From the NCBI GenBank assembly GCA_951213105.1, contig OX578138.1, positions 91,042,414-91,106,413 of the forward strand: a stretch of DNA of 64,000 nt, written 5' to 3'. The stretch comes from Amaurobius ferox (Eukaryota; Arthropoda; Arachnida; Araneae; Amaurobiidae). Below, piece by piece: positions 10,113-22,570 of this stretch; within the stretch, counting starts at the first letter, position 1, and each line of letters starts with the position of its first letter. The position numbers and the translations under genes were made by a program. The notes beneath the pieces were generated by a model. The model ran no database searches and had not been told where the DNA came from. It saw only the letters and a program-made list of their open reading frames with translations.

Positions 10113-11221
10113 TTTTTAAATAATGAAGTCCTTGAACATAAAGAAAATAATGTTATTGCCATGACGAACCAAATTACACAAGATAAATGTAATATTTAAA
10201 TAATTTGAAAAATCTAGGCATTAATATAATTAAAACGGCATAAGCAAGTATAAGAATGTGTATTGAAGGAAAATACAGCTATCCGATAAAATGGAAACAA
10301 TTAGACTTAAAAGCTAAATTGATAAAAATTATGGCAAATGGAATGCACTGTTTTGCACATTTTTAATAACGTCACATCATGGGCATACATTTTATTATAT
10401 AAATAATGTTCTTCTAAATATTGTCAACTTGGTGTAATTTGGCCATACATTGACGAAGATATCGTCAAAATTGCAAAAATAACGCCAAGTTAATGAAAAA
10501 ATGACGTCTGATTGATTCATTTATTATTAAAATATTTAAATATATGGACTATATTGCTTAAGATGATATCAATATTGATAATTGTTAAGTTAGAGTTTCG
10601 TAAAATATAAGTTAATTAGGTACGAAATAGTTTTACATGTTGTCATTCGGAAAAGCCCCAAATGTACAATTTAATGTTACAGACAATATGTCGTGGATTT
10701 TTTCATCTCTTTTGCACCTTTAAAGAAGTAAATTTATTGTATTATATAAGGAAAGTTATGTGGTGCCCAGATCAGATTTGTTCCTTTATCATATTTCAGT
10801 TGATTTTAAAGATACAGATATGCGGGTTTTTTTAACGATCTTGTTGCCTTAAAAATACAAATTTGCTGATTGAGCAAACTTGTCTAAGGGAGTCGTATAA
10901 AAATTTAAAAAGTCAAAATTAATGAGAGGGGTATTTCAATAAAGTGGTCTTATTTCCTACCTTACTTTCCAATTTTTTACAATTTAAGTTGTCCACTTAT
11001 ATCCAACAGGTAAAGAATTAAATCGCATTTCAATCATTTTGGGATACCCTGTATATCAAAAAACGTTATATTTCAGCGTATTTTCCAAAGATTTTTCTAC
11101 AAGTGTTCCAAATTTCATACTTTTATATGCAATAGTTTTTGCGGTACGAAGTAAAGAATCTCGAGAAATTTGTCAAACAGCGACGGCGGCGTTAGTTACT
11201 TTTTTATAATATTGATGCATA
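10113..11221. other. No recognisable feature
   Basis: AT-rich sequence. Patches such as CGCCAAGTTAATGAAAAAATG near 10480 resemble the CGCCAAATTG text of the Helitrons, so a very old copy may be buried here, but nothing can be delimited. No coding region. Confidence 0.35.
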
Positions 11222-11757
11222 CAAACGGAATCGGAATGTTTTATTCAGATCTGCAAATTCAGAGCTACGAATCTGGCTGAAAATCACTAAATTCACAACT
11301 TTTCTTAAACGTTTCCAAATTGAAGGAAATGTCGCCAAATTGTTAAAAACTATGCAAATCAAAAAAATGTATTTTGTTTTATTAGCAAAATACTGAAATG
11401 ATGTTTCGTTAGCATTTATCTGTCAGTCTAACCGTCCTACTTAGTAACACACTAAGAGAATTTTTAAAATGCCACCAAATTGATAAAAATGTTTGTAAAT
11501 CCATAAAAATATCTTAAAATTGAAAAAATTGTGCTAAATAAATGAAATGAATTCTGTATTGCTAGGGAACAACATTGTGATGGTGTTTCGTCAATTTGTC
11601 GCCGAGTGGGACAGTTAAATGTCGCCAAACCTTACATAACGATGGCATTAATCAGACGATTTTTTCCCCACCAATTATTTGAAGGAAATAATATCATGTC
11701 GCTTATTATTGGATTTAAATTCAATGTGTTTATGCGGCAGACGATTTTTATTAAAGA
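11222..11757 (+). mobile_element. Left part of older Helitron copy, interrupted by the dimer
   Basis: This is the inverse complement of the internal Helitron segment seen in the other units (for example about 12695-13345). It ends at TTTATTAAAGA, and the same element resumes at 18649 with TTTTCCGATTTG. In the unit at 40926-43206 the two halves are contiguous around 41633/41634. The older copy runs opposite to the array, and the array occupies an A|T site in it. Confidence 0.82.
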
Positions 11758-14700
11758 CTAGCAGCATACCCGTTCTTCGTACGGAGTATATAATATAAAA
11801 AAACTTGAAATTCATAATCATGCCCAAATTCTTATAGTATACTAAATGACATGTTTAATCAAACTATTCTGTTAAAATATTTAATATAATGCTCCTAAAA
11901 AGAAGTTTAAGAATCTCTGTTCTCGCTATATAAAATTATCTTCATGGACATATCTGAAGAATAAAAAATCTTGGACCCCTTATGTAAGCAAATATAAAAA
12001 AATATATGGAATTGAATCAATATATGCAAAATAAAAGCGTTAAAATTGTATGGGACCCGTACTAATTATATACGCGAATATTAGAAAATATAACCTGTAT
12101 TAGTAGATTACATGTATAACTTGAAAATACCAATAAACCCGTAATCTTTAAATCTGAAGACAGTCATTTATTCCAATATATGTCAAAATTAAAGTGCTAA
12201 AATTATATGGGGAGATATACACGTACTACTTATAATGTCCGATTATTAGTAGAAGATTACCCGTTTTGCAATATGAGTCACAAATGTTTTTTGGTAAAAT
12301 ACAACAGACGACGTAATAAATTGAATATATAATTAATCCCCTTAATCTTCATACCAGAAGACTGTACTTGATTCCAATATATATGCCAATATATGTCAAA
12401 ATATATGCCAATATACCTGCACTACTTATATTCTCGTAGGTTAGAAGATATACCCGTGCATTCCTAGAAGATTACTCGTACAACGTACAATATGCGTGTG
12501 TCAGCAATTTTTGCCTCAATAAAACAATGGCGTAATAACTTAAAAATATCAATAATCACTGAATCAATAATTCCGGAAAATATCAATAATAATAATGTTT
12601 AAACCTGAAGAGTATAATTGATATTATCCAGTCCAAAATGAAATGGCAATGAAATTTATTTTATATACATATCTTCATTATTCAAATCGGAAAGGATTTA
12701 ATAAAAATCGTCTGCCGCATAAACACATTGGATTTAAATCCGTTGCTAAGCGACATGATATCATTTGCTTCAAATAAATTGGTAGAAAAAATATCGTCTA
12801 AATAGTTATATTTCTATGGAACATTTGGCGACAGTTTCGTCAAAGTAGCGACATTTTAAAAAATCGCCAAATTTATCGCCAAGTGGGACTGTAGAACTGA
12901 CAGTTCCACTTTGCGACAAATTGACGAAATATCATCACAATACTGTCCCCTAACAAAAAACAATTAATATCATTTATGTAGCGCCATTTTATCAATTTCA
13001 AGATATTTTTATAGATTTGAAAACATTTTTATCAATTTGGTGACATTTTAAAAATTCGCTAAATGTATTACTAAGTAGGGTGGTTGGTATGACAGATAAA
13101 TGCTAACCAAACATCATTTCAGTACTCTCTTCTAACAAAACAAAAAAAATTTCATTGATATGTAGAAGACCCAAGCCACACGACCAACCCGAAGGTTTAT
13201 GGCAGCTGTTTGTGTGTCGTTTATATCAATTTGGCGACATTTCCGCCAATTTGGCAAAGTTTAAGAAAAGTTGTCTAATTAGCGATATCCCTCCAAATTC
13301 GTAGCTTTGAATTTGCAGATCTGAATGAAACATTCTTATCCCGTTTCAATATACTAAATGAAAACACTACAATTGTATTAGAAGATATACCCGCTCTACT
13401 CTTTTTCTGTTTCAAAAATCGGCTATATGAATTTATTGGCTAAACACAATATATGAGTTTAGTAGCTAAATACGATATAAGCTTGAAAACTCTTTGCCAA
13501 AATAAATGAAATTGATGTACGCAGTCAGCAATTAATATAATTAAAAGAAAAATCAAGCCGTCCATAAGATATACTTTTATATCCATTTATCCATTTATTT
13601 ATTATTTAAATCGAAAAAAAATAATAAAAACATTAACAAACACATTTAATTTAATTGCGATGCCGAGCAACATGATATATCCTCCTAAAATGTTAAAATT
13701 AATTAACCACTAACAGCACACCCGTTATTCGTACGGAGTGTATAATTTAAAGAAACTTATAGTTCGCAATCATGTGCAAATTCTGTTAAAATATTAAATT
13801 TATTGCTCCTAAAGAGAAGTTTAAGAATATATGTTCTCACTATGCAAAATTATCTTCACGATCAGATCTGAAGAATAAAACATCCTGCCCCCTTTTGTAA
13901 GCAAATTTACAGAAGAAAAAATAAGAATTGAATGAATATATGCAACCCCGTACTAATTATATTGTCGCAGATCAGAAAATATGCCAATGTGTTAGTAGAA
14001 GATTACCTGTATTACAATATGCGTCTCAAAAATATTTGCCAAAATAAAAGAGATGAAAATAAATAATAAATTGAAAACATCAATAATATCCGTACTCTTT
14101 ATACCAGAAGGTCGTAATTGATTCCAATATATGCCAATATATATCAAAACATATGTCAATATACCTGTACTACTTATATTCTCGTAGATTAAAAGATATA
14201 CACGTGTATTTGTAGAAGATTCGTACAACATACAATATATGAGTTTAAACAATTTTTGTCATAATAAAATAATTGCATAATAACTTGAAAATATCAATAA
14301 TCCTTGAATCAATAATCCCCGAAAATATAAATAATAATAATTTTTAAACCTGAAGGCCGTAATTGATATTATCCAGTCAAAAATGCTATAAGAAAAATCA
14401 AATCGTTCTTTTCTAAAATGTATTTTTATATCCATTTATTTATTATTCAAATCGAAAAAATAATTATTAAAATTAACAGACAGATTTAATTTAATTGCGT
14501 TTCTGAGTAACATGATATAAGATAGAATCTTATAACATGTTAAATATGTCATGTCTTATAACATAGACTGCGAAATTAAATAACGATTTTGATTTCTCTA
14601 TACTTCTCATTGTTCCGTAAAAGCTTGTTTTAAATAAACCATGAACCATGGAGATAGATTTCCCCTTTAAATCATGTTTCAAACAATTCATGTTTTCAGA

Positions 14701-15112
14701 AAGTGACTAATTAACGAAAAAAATCTCCCATCAAACTCAGAGATTAAATTTTAATTCACTTTCAAACGATTTTCAAGCTTTTCGTTTGGATAAACCACGG
14801 AGTTAGGGAGTAGAACTCCTAGGAAAAAGTTCCGTTTTTCATTAATATCTCGACAACCCCAGGTCTTAGAAACTCGAAACTTGGACAAAATTTATGGGGG
14901 GATATTTCAAGGCTATTCACCAAATTTCATTAAATTCGGTTCAGCCGTTTTTCCGTGATGATGAGACAAACGAAAATTTCGTTTTTTACTAATATCTCGA
15001 GAACCACTGGTCGTAGAAACTCAAAACACGGATATAATTTTAAGTGGGGCTATTTCTGGGCTACCCACAAAATTTCATCAAATTCGGTTCAGCCGTTCTC
15101 CCGTGATGGTGT

Positions 15113-15150
<38 letters not shown>

Positions 15151-15172
15151 TTTTCAGTTTTATTTATATAGA
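11758..15172 (-). mobile_element. Non-autonomous Helitron, unit 1 of dimer
   Basis: A 3415-bp unit. On the minus strand it begins TCTATATAAATAAAA and ends CTAG. Just inside the CTAG end ACCCGT and ACGGAGT (plus strand) pair as a 6-bp stem with one bulge and a TCTTCGT loop. TC start, CTAG end with a subterminal hairpin, and A before/T after the inserted dimer are the hallmarks of Helitrons. It carries no Rep/helicase coding. An internal degenerate end (CTAACAGCACACCCG) near 13722 shows the unit is itself a fusion of two deleted copies. A (CAGA)n tract sits next to the TC end, preceded by two diverged copies of a roughly 135-bp block containing TTCGGTTCAGCCGTT. Confidence 0.85.
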
Positions 15173-18100
15173 CTAGCAGCATACCCGTTCTTCGTACGGA
15201 GTATATAATATAAAGAAACTTGAAATTCATAATCATGCCCAAATTCTTATAGTATACTAAATGACATGTTTAATCAAAATATTCTGTTAAAATATTTAAT
15301 ATAATGCTCCTAAAAAGAAGTTTAAGAATCTCTGTTCTCGCTATATAAAATTATCTTCATGGACATATCTGAAGAATAAAACATCTTGGACCCCTTATGT
15401 AAGCAAATATAAAAAAAATATGGAATTGAATCAATATATGCAAAATAAAAGCGTTAAAATTGTATGGGACCCGTACTAATTATATACGCGAATATTAGAA
15501 AATATAACCTGTATTAGTAGATTACATGTATAAATTGAAAATACCAATAAACCCGTAATCTTTAAATCTGAAGACAGTCATTTATTCCAATATATGTCAA
15601 AATTAAAGTGCTAAAATTATATGGGGAGATATACACGTACTACTTATAATGTCCGATTATTAGTAGAAGATTACCCGTTTTGCAATATGAGTCACAAATG
15701 TTTTTTGGTAAAATACAACAGACGACGTAATAAATTGAATATATAATTAATCCCCTTAATCTTCATACCAGAAGACTGTACTTGATTCCAATATATATGC
15801 CAATATATGTCAAAATATATGTCAATATACCTGTACTACTTATATTCTCGTAGGTTAGAAGATATACCCGTGCATTCCTAGAAGATTACTCGTACAACGT
15901 ACAATATGCGTGTGTCAGCAATTTTTGCCGCAATAAAACAATGGCGTAATAACTTAAAAATATCAATAATCCCTGAATCAATAATTCCGGAAAATATCAA
16001 TAATAATAATGTTTAAACCTGAAGAGTATAATTGATATTATCCAGTCCAAAATGAAATGGCAATGAAATTTATTTTATATACATATCTTCATTATTCAAA
16101 TCGGAAAGGATTTAATAAAAATCGTCTGCCGCATAAACACATTGGATTTAAATCCGTTGCTAAGCGACATGATATCATTTGCTTCAAATAAATTGGTAAA
16201 AAAAATATCGTCTAAATAGTTATATTTCTATGGAACATTTGGCGACAGTTTCGTCAAATTAGCGACCTTTTAAAAAATCGCCAAATTTATCGCCAAGTGG
16301 GACTGTAGAACTGACAGTTCCACTTTGCGACAAATTGACGAAATATCAACACAATACTATCCCCTAACAAAAAACAATTAATATCATTTATGTAGCGCAA
16401 TTTTATCAATTTCAAGATATTTTTATAGATTTGAAAACATTTTTATCAATTTGGTGACATTTTAAAAATTCGCTAAATGTATTACTAAGTAGGATGGTTG
16501 GTCTTACAGAGAAATGCTAACCAAACATCATTTCAGTACTCTCTTCTAACAAAACAAAAAAAAATTTCATTGATATGTAGAAGACCCAAGCCACACGACC
16601 AACCCGAAGGTTTATGGCAGCTGTTTTTGTGTCGTTTATATCAATTTGGCGACATTTCCGTCAATTTGGCAAAGTTTAAGAAAAGTTGTCAAATTAGCGA
16701 TATCCCTCCAAATTCGTAGCTTTGAATTTGCAGATCTGAATGAAACATTCTTATCCCGTTTCAATATACTAAATGAAAACACTACAATTGTATTAGAAGA
16801 TATACCCGCTCTACTCTTTTTCTGTTTCAACAATCGACTATATGAATTTATTGGCTAAACACAATATATGAGTTTAGTAGCTAAATACGATATAAGCTTG
16901 AAAACTCTTTGCCAAAATAAATGAAATTGATGTACGCAGTCAGCAATTAATATAATTAAAAGAAAAATCAAACCGTCCATTCATAAGATATACTTTTATA
17001 TCCATTTATCCATTTATTTATTATTTAAATCGCAAAAAAATAATAAAAACATAAACAAACACATTTAATTTAATCGCGATGCCGAGCAACATGATATATC
17101 CTCCTAAAATGTTAAAATTTATTAACCACTAACAGCACACCCGTTATTCGTTCGGAGTGTATAATTTAAAGAAACTTAAATTTCGCAATCATGTGCAAAT
17201 TCTGTTAAAATATTAAATTTATTGCTCCTAAAGAGAAGTTTAAGAATATATGTTCACACTATGCAAAATTATCTTCACGATCAGATCTGAAGAATAAAAC
17301 ATCCTGCCCCCTTTTGTAAGCAAATTTACATTAGAAAAAATAGGAATTGAATGAATATATGCAACCCCGTACTAATTATATTGTCGCAGATCAGAAAATA
17401 TGCCAATGTGTTAGTAGAAGATTACCCGTATTACAATATGCGTCTCAAAAATATTTGCCAAAATAAAAGAGATGACGTAATAAATTGAAAACATCAATAA
17501 TATCCGTACTCTTTATACCAGAAGGTCGTAATTGATTCCAATATATGCCAATATATATCAAAACATATGTCAATATACCTGTACTACTTATATTCTCGTA
17601 GATTAAAAGATATACACGTGTATTTGTAGTGGACGAGTCGGACGGTCTGGGTCTTCCACGTGTATTTGTAGAAGATTCGTACAGCATACAATATATGAGT
17701 TTAAACAATTTTTGTCATAATAAAATAATTCCATAATAACTTGAAAATATCAATAATCCTTGAATCAAAAATCCCCGAAAATATAAATAATAATAATTTT
17801 TAAACCTGAAGACCGTAATTGATATTATCCAGTCAAAAATGCTATAAGAGAAATCAAATCGTTCTTTTCTAAAATATATTTTTATATCCATTTATTTATT
17901 ATTCAAATCGAAAAAATAATTATTAAAATTAACAGACAGATTTAATTTAATTGCGTTTCTGAGTAACATGATATAAGATAGAATCTTATAACATGTTAAA
18001 TATGTCATGTCTTATAACATAAACTGCGAGATTAAATAACGATTTTGATTTCTCAATACTTCTCATTGTTCCGTAAAAGCTTGTTTTAAATAAACCATGA

Positions 18101-18568
18101 ACCATGGAGATAGATTTCCCCTTTAAATCATGTTTCAAACAATTCATGTTTTCAGAAAGTGACTAATTAACGCAAAAAATCTCCCATCAAACTCAGAGAT
18201 TAAATTTTAATTCACTTTCAAACGATTTTCAAGCTTTTCGTTTGGATGAACCACGGAGTTAGGGAGTAGAACTCCTAGGAAAAAGTTCCGTTTTTCATTA
18301 ATATCTCGACAACCGCAAGTCTTAGAAACTCGAAACTTGGACAAATGTTATGGGGGGATATTTCAAGGCTATTCACCAAATTTCATTAAATTCGGTCCAG
18401 CCGTTTTTCCGTGATGATGAGACAAACGAAAATTTCGTTTTTTACTAATATCTCGAGAACCACTGGTCGTAGAAACTCAAAATACGGATATAATTTTAAG
18501 TGGGGCTATTTCTGGGCTACCCACAAAATTTCATCAAATTCGGTTCAGCCGTTCTCCCGTGATGGTGT

Positions 18569-18626
<58 letters not shown>

Positions 18627-18648
18627 TTTTCATTTTTATTTATATAGA
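15173..18648 (-). mobile_element. Non-autonomous Helitron, unit 2 of dimer
   Basis: Nearly identical to unit 1. It starts immediately after it with no intervening base (TATAGA|CTAGCAGC on the plus strand). It is 61 bp longer than unit 1, mainly from a 42-bp SINE-plus-target-duplication insertion at 17630-17671 and a longer (CAGA)n. It is followed by T, the second base of the A|T target. Confidence 0.87.
17630..17656 (+). mobile_element. 27-nt 5'-truncated SINE insertion in Helitron unit 2
   Basis: The inserted text contains GTCGGACGGTCTGGGTC, the last unique part of the SINE at 20890-21166, ending in TTC. It is flanked by perfect 15-bp duplications CACGTGTATTTGTAG at 17615-17629 and 17657-17671. 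The other Helitron units (for example near 14200, 48545, 51965, 55470) have a single copy of this 15-mer and no insert, so they show the empty site. Confidence 0.88.
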
Positions 18649-19215
18649 TTTTCCGATTTGAATAATGAAGATATGAATATCAGATAAATGTCATTGCCAT
18701 TGCATTTTTGACTGGATAATATCAATTACGGTCTTCAGCTTTAAACATTATTATTATTGATATTTTCGGGGATTATTGATTCAGAGATTATCGATATTTT
18801 CAAGTTAATATGCTATTGTTTTATTGCTCCAAAAATTCTTGAAACTCATATATTATAAGTCGTACGAGTAATCTTCTGCAAATGCTGGGGTATATCTTCT
18901 AATCTGCGAGAATATAAGTAGTACAGGTATATTAGCATGTATTTTGATATATATTGGCATATATTGGAATCAAGTACGACCTTTTGTTATAAAGATTACG
19001 GGGATTATTGGTATTTTCAATTTATTACGTCATCTGCTTTATTTTGGCATATATTTTTGAGACTCATATTGTAATACGGGAAATCTTTTACTAACATTCG
19101 GACATATCTTCTGATCTACTACAATATAAGTAGTACAGTTATATTTTCCCATTTTAATTTAGCACTTTCATTTTGTCGTATAATGGAATAAATTACAGCC
19201 TTAAAAATAAAATTG
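18649..19215 (+). mobile_element. Right part of older Helitron copy
   Basis: Continuation of 11222-11757 in plus orientation. It reads TTTTCCGATTTGAATAATG, then TGGATAATATCAATTACGG and GGGGATTATTGATTCAG, the complement of the array units. It resembles most the 40926-43206 unit (shared CCCCAGCA and TAATCTCTGAATC details). It breaks off near 19215, before the CTAG end, where another repeat begins. Confidence 0.8.
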
Positions 19216-19224
19216 CAAATAAAA

Positions 19225-19285
19225 TTGCATTTCAGTTGGAAAGTGTTTCATAATCAATGCTTTATGCATGATTAATCTTTCTTAA
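19225..19285 (+). repeat. End fragment of dispersed repeat R1
   Basis: GTTGGAAAGTGTTTCATAAT followed by CAATGCTTT-TGCATGATT matches the right end of 31668-32949 and, inverted, the left end of 36266-37242. Confidence 0.7.
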
Positions 19286-19294
19286 TATTACATT

Positions 19295-20045
19295 TTCAGG
19301 CAGACACACAGACAGACGCCACAAAAAATGGTTTTTTCGTATTCTAGATGTCCCAAAACGTGCAAACCCTTAGAAAACTTTGAGTTGCAATTTTCCACAC
19401 GATTTCAATACATTCCCTATACAATACTATGTATTGCACAGAATATAATAAATAAGGATTCAAAACGCATGATATTACGTGGATCATTACAATTAGTTAA
19501 AAGAAAGGTTTTATCAAAAATCGGGACAAAATTATCATCCATAACTGTTTAAGAAAAGGCAGTGGAACATTTATTATTTTTAGTATCACGTGCATATTCA
19601 TATAATCTATAGTACGTTCAGTACTGCCAATATGCAATTTTATGGAAACTGAGGACGACAACAGACGCTCTTGTTACATTCCCTGCAATACGTGGGAAAT
19701 TATTGGAGTCATGTCGAAAACCGCAATCGGAGTTTTCGACGGATTTACACTTTTAGGACCTGTAGACCACGAAAAATCTATTTATAGCGTGACGTCTGTG
19801 TGTGCAATGTATTTATTCACTCTAACTCAAAAACTAATTGACCAAATTTCATGAAATTTGGTAGATAAGTCAATTGTGGGTTACTTTGGTGTTACTTAGA
19901 TTTTGTTACTATTCAGGGAAAAAACCTGCATTTTTTTTCGAAATGGCTCGCAAAAATTGTCTATCTGTATCTACTTTAACTGAAAAACTAATTGACCATA
20001 TTTTATAAAATTTGGCAATGGCTCTCAAAAACAGGCAAATAAAAG
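19295..20045. repeat. Two converging fragments of dispersed repeat R4
   Basis: 19295-19450 (plus) matches 26200-26340: GTTTTTTCGTATTCTAGA, a CGAAAAC-like stretch and CAATAC-TTCCC. 19665-20045 matches the same family in reverse, covering the 25800-26340 region including GTGACGTCTGTGTGTGCAAT and ACCAAATTTCATGAAATTTG. They therefore face each other. A plus-strand open frame of about 70 codons at 19642 is read through repeat text and is not supported as a gene. Confidence 0.6.
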
Positions 20046-20500
20046 TCTAAAATAAAATACTACGTATGCCCCAACTCATTAATTAAATTCTTGTTCAATA
20101 TACAATTTTTGACGATGAAAATAATAAAACTAACCCCCAGTACTTTAAGAGTAGCCGTTCTAGAGATATTTTGTTTTTTTTTCGCATATTTACGGCGAAG
20201 GTTTTGAGAATAAGTCTAGTTATCAAATGAAAACAAAAGCTGAATTAAAAGCGTAAATTCAGTGTATTTTCAATTATTTAATGCTGTCATTTAATGCAAT
20301 TAAATTAAATTTAATGAGTTATTAATGAAGTAAAGAGACAATGAATTTGAGTCAGCTCACATCAGCTTTTTTAATTTAGCATTAATAGCATTTGGCATGG
20401 CATATAGCATTTTTTGTTTGTGTAATTTGCCAATTAATGATATGCAGATTTTGTTCGCGGGTTTTAACTGTGCATAAAAAGTCAATGTATAGTTTTTCTT
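20046..20500. other. No recognisable feature
   Basis: AT-rich text; several TTTAAT-type runs near 20270-20400. It may be the body of the element that ends in the ribozyme-like motif at 20502, but no coding homology is visible. Confidence 0.35.
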
Positions 20501-20501
20501 A

Positions 20502-20556
20502 GCATATGCCACTGATGAAGGACTTTTACATCTGAAAGTGCTTGGGCATTTAATAT
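20502..20556 (+). ncRNA. Hammerhead-ribozyme-like motif
   Basis: CTGATGA at about 20512 is followed by a weak 3-bp stem II (AGG with TCT), GAAA, a 4-bp stem III (GTGC with GCAT, loop TTGG) and then TT. The core requirements CUGAnGA, GAAA and a U-H pair after stem III are all met. Stem I is imperfect: CATAT upstream can pair with ATATG downstream only across an internal loop. Such motifs occur in the terminal repeats of canonical Penelope-like elements. The motif is probably degenerate; activity is uncertain. Confidence 0.42.
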
Positions 20557-20872
20557 GTTTTTAACATAATTTCGTGCGATCAAGTAAATATTTTATTTTG
20601 TAAAGTGTTCCATCCTCTAAATTTTAAATTTTCTGAAGCAAGATAGGAGTGATAATTGGTATATAATAATATAATAGGGATCAACGGGAATAAAACATTA
20701 CCCCCGTAGATTACACATGTTGCAAATCATAAGTTAACATTAAGTAAAGTTATGTAAGCAAGTTAACATAACTTGGCATATAAGTTAGCTTTCAGTTAAG
20801 TAAATAAGAGAAGGACATTTAATTCTTATATATTTGAAAATTAATTTATAATATGTTGTATCATATACTGTA
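20557..20872. other. No recognisable feature
   Basis: AT-rich spacer between the ribozyme-like motif and the SINE target duplication. A local repeat of AAGTTA-type words is near 20730-20800. Nothing else is seen. Confidence 0.35.
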
Positions 20873-20889
20873 CCCAAAGTAAATTAATT

Positions 20890-21166
20890 CTTCTTCTTCG
20901 ACCCAGACCGTCCGACCTACCAGAAAGGTATAAGGTATCTGTTTGGACGCCTGGGAAGTGCCACCCAATTTAGACTAGAATCCAGTGGGGGAGGCATCCA
21001 CAGGACCCGTACCCTCCTTACCCTACCACCAACCTCTCGGAAGGACTTACGGATCCACATGTTTAACGTGATCGTACTCCGCATGAATACGGCGGGAGAT
21101 TTGGTAGTGGCGGGAATCGAACCAGGGCCGACCGAGTGCAATTCCGGCGCGCTGGGATGTCGCGCC
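20890..21166 (-). mobile_element. Full-length tRNA-derived SINE (SINE-A)
   Basis: On the minus strand the head contains a B-box-like GGTTCGATTCC about 50 bp from the 5' end. The body is GC-rich, and the 3' end is GGACGGTCTGGGTC followed by a short (GAA)n tail. The insertion is bounded by a perfect 17-bp target duplication, CCCAAAGTAAATTAATT at 20873-20889 and 21167-21183. The same 3' end recurs in truncated insertions at 27593-27653 and 17630-17656, so the partner LINE recognises this end. A minus-strand open frame across it is not a gene. Confidence 0.9.
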
Positions 21167-21183
21167 CCCAAAGTAAATTAATT

Positions 21184-22120
21184 GAAAACATTTCAGCAGT
21201 GTTTGCGAACATTACATTTTCTAAAGAACATAGGCTAGGTAGCTTTATTCGCTACATTCACTCTAGAGCACTACGTAAAATAAATGAATCTCTATTTGGT
21301 ATATAATACTAATAAGTATCTTGAATACGAATACATTTTTTTTAACTGGGAATATTATTTCTAATAATTACATGTTAAATTGATAAGTTTTTTAAGGCTA
21401 GTTGTCATTAGTTCTTGTAAGAAGTTATTGGATAATACACATTATTGAATAGTACAATATTTTTTTGTATTAAAATATATTTAAGCTTTATATGCATAAA
21501 CATTAACTGGAATAACTTTGATGAATTATTTTCAAAATCGATTTTTAAATTAATGACGTATTCATTGTATATACTCATTCAAATTGTAATTTTTTATAGT
21601 TCTTATTAATTATTAATTAATGTATAAATTAAGATACTTTTTATTTGAATGTTTACGTATTCTAAAAAGTTGATTTATGATTATTTTACGGAATTATTGA
21701 ATATACATACATGAATGAAATGATAGAAGCCTGCTAATATTAGAACAATAATTATCATATTTATCATATGAATCCATAATAAATTTATTATTGCTCATTA
21801 TATTGTGACTAATATATCAAACATAAATATAAACCTAAGGGTGTAGTATAGTTATTTGTTGATAGATGCAATGATTTTTGTTGTATTAATACTAAAACTA
21901 TATCGTTAAATTAAAATAAAATATCTATTTTATGACGCGTAATCAGAGCTACCTATAATATAATTAATAAAATATCCAGAATAATTATATAACATACAGA
22001 TAGTTTTGATATTATTAATGCGTAGATTCTAAAATTTTTTGCTTGAAAGTATTTCATATTCTAAAAGTTGATTTAGTATTATGCTACAAAATAATTGAAT
22101 AGATAACAATAATAAATTTA
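21184..22120. other. No recognisable feature
   Basis: AT-rich sequence without frames or RNA genes. A local similarity between 21650-21700 and 22040-22090 (TATTCTAAAA-GTTGATTTA) hints at an old duplication. Confidence 0.4.
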
Positions 22121-22297
<177 letters not shown>

Positions 22298-22304
22298 AGT
22301 TGAA

Positions 22305-22570
22305 ACTTCTACAAAAACAGGTTGCAGAAAATGTTCAATAGAAGTAGTTCTCGAATATTTTCCTTTACTGCGAGGGAGCCAATAACTTTTTAAAGATGTT
22401 TATCAGAACCGATTTTTGCTGCTGCTGGTTTCTTATCTCCCCCACAGAGTTTATAGGAAACTTTCGATTTCCGAAAATAACCTCTGAAAGTATGTTTCCA
22501 AATTGAAATTTGAGTTACTGTATTTCTTTTATAAATCCCATTGATTATTGAAACATTAATATATTGAGAG
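22305..22570 (+). repeat. Dispersed repeat R5, copy 1
   Basis: Similar to 62435-62690 in the same orientation. Shared blocks include GAAAATGTTC-ATA, GCGAGGGAGCCAATAACTTT (GCGGGAGTCAATAACTTTC in the other copy), GGTTTCTTATCTCCCCC and AGTATGTTT. Origin unknown. Confidence 0.68.

Noticed and set aside
14955..15176. Frame with repeated QTDR at the TC end of each Helitron
   Set aside because: It is a read-through of the 135-bp blocks and the (CAGA)n microsatellite; its length varies only with repeat number.
16636..16858. 65-77 codon frames recurring in each 3.4-kb Helitron unit on both strands (also near 47553, 50987, 54480)
   Set aside because: Recurrence reflects near-identical DNA. Both strands are open across the same bases, no domain is recognisable and older units do not keep the frames.
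17445..17708. Apparent new peptide segment inside a Helitron frame
   Set aside because: The extra residues come from the 27-nt SINE insertion and its target duplication.
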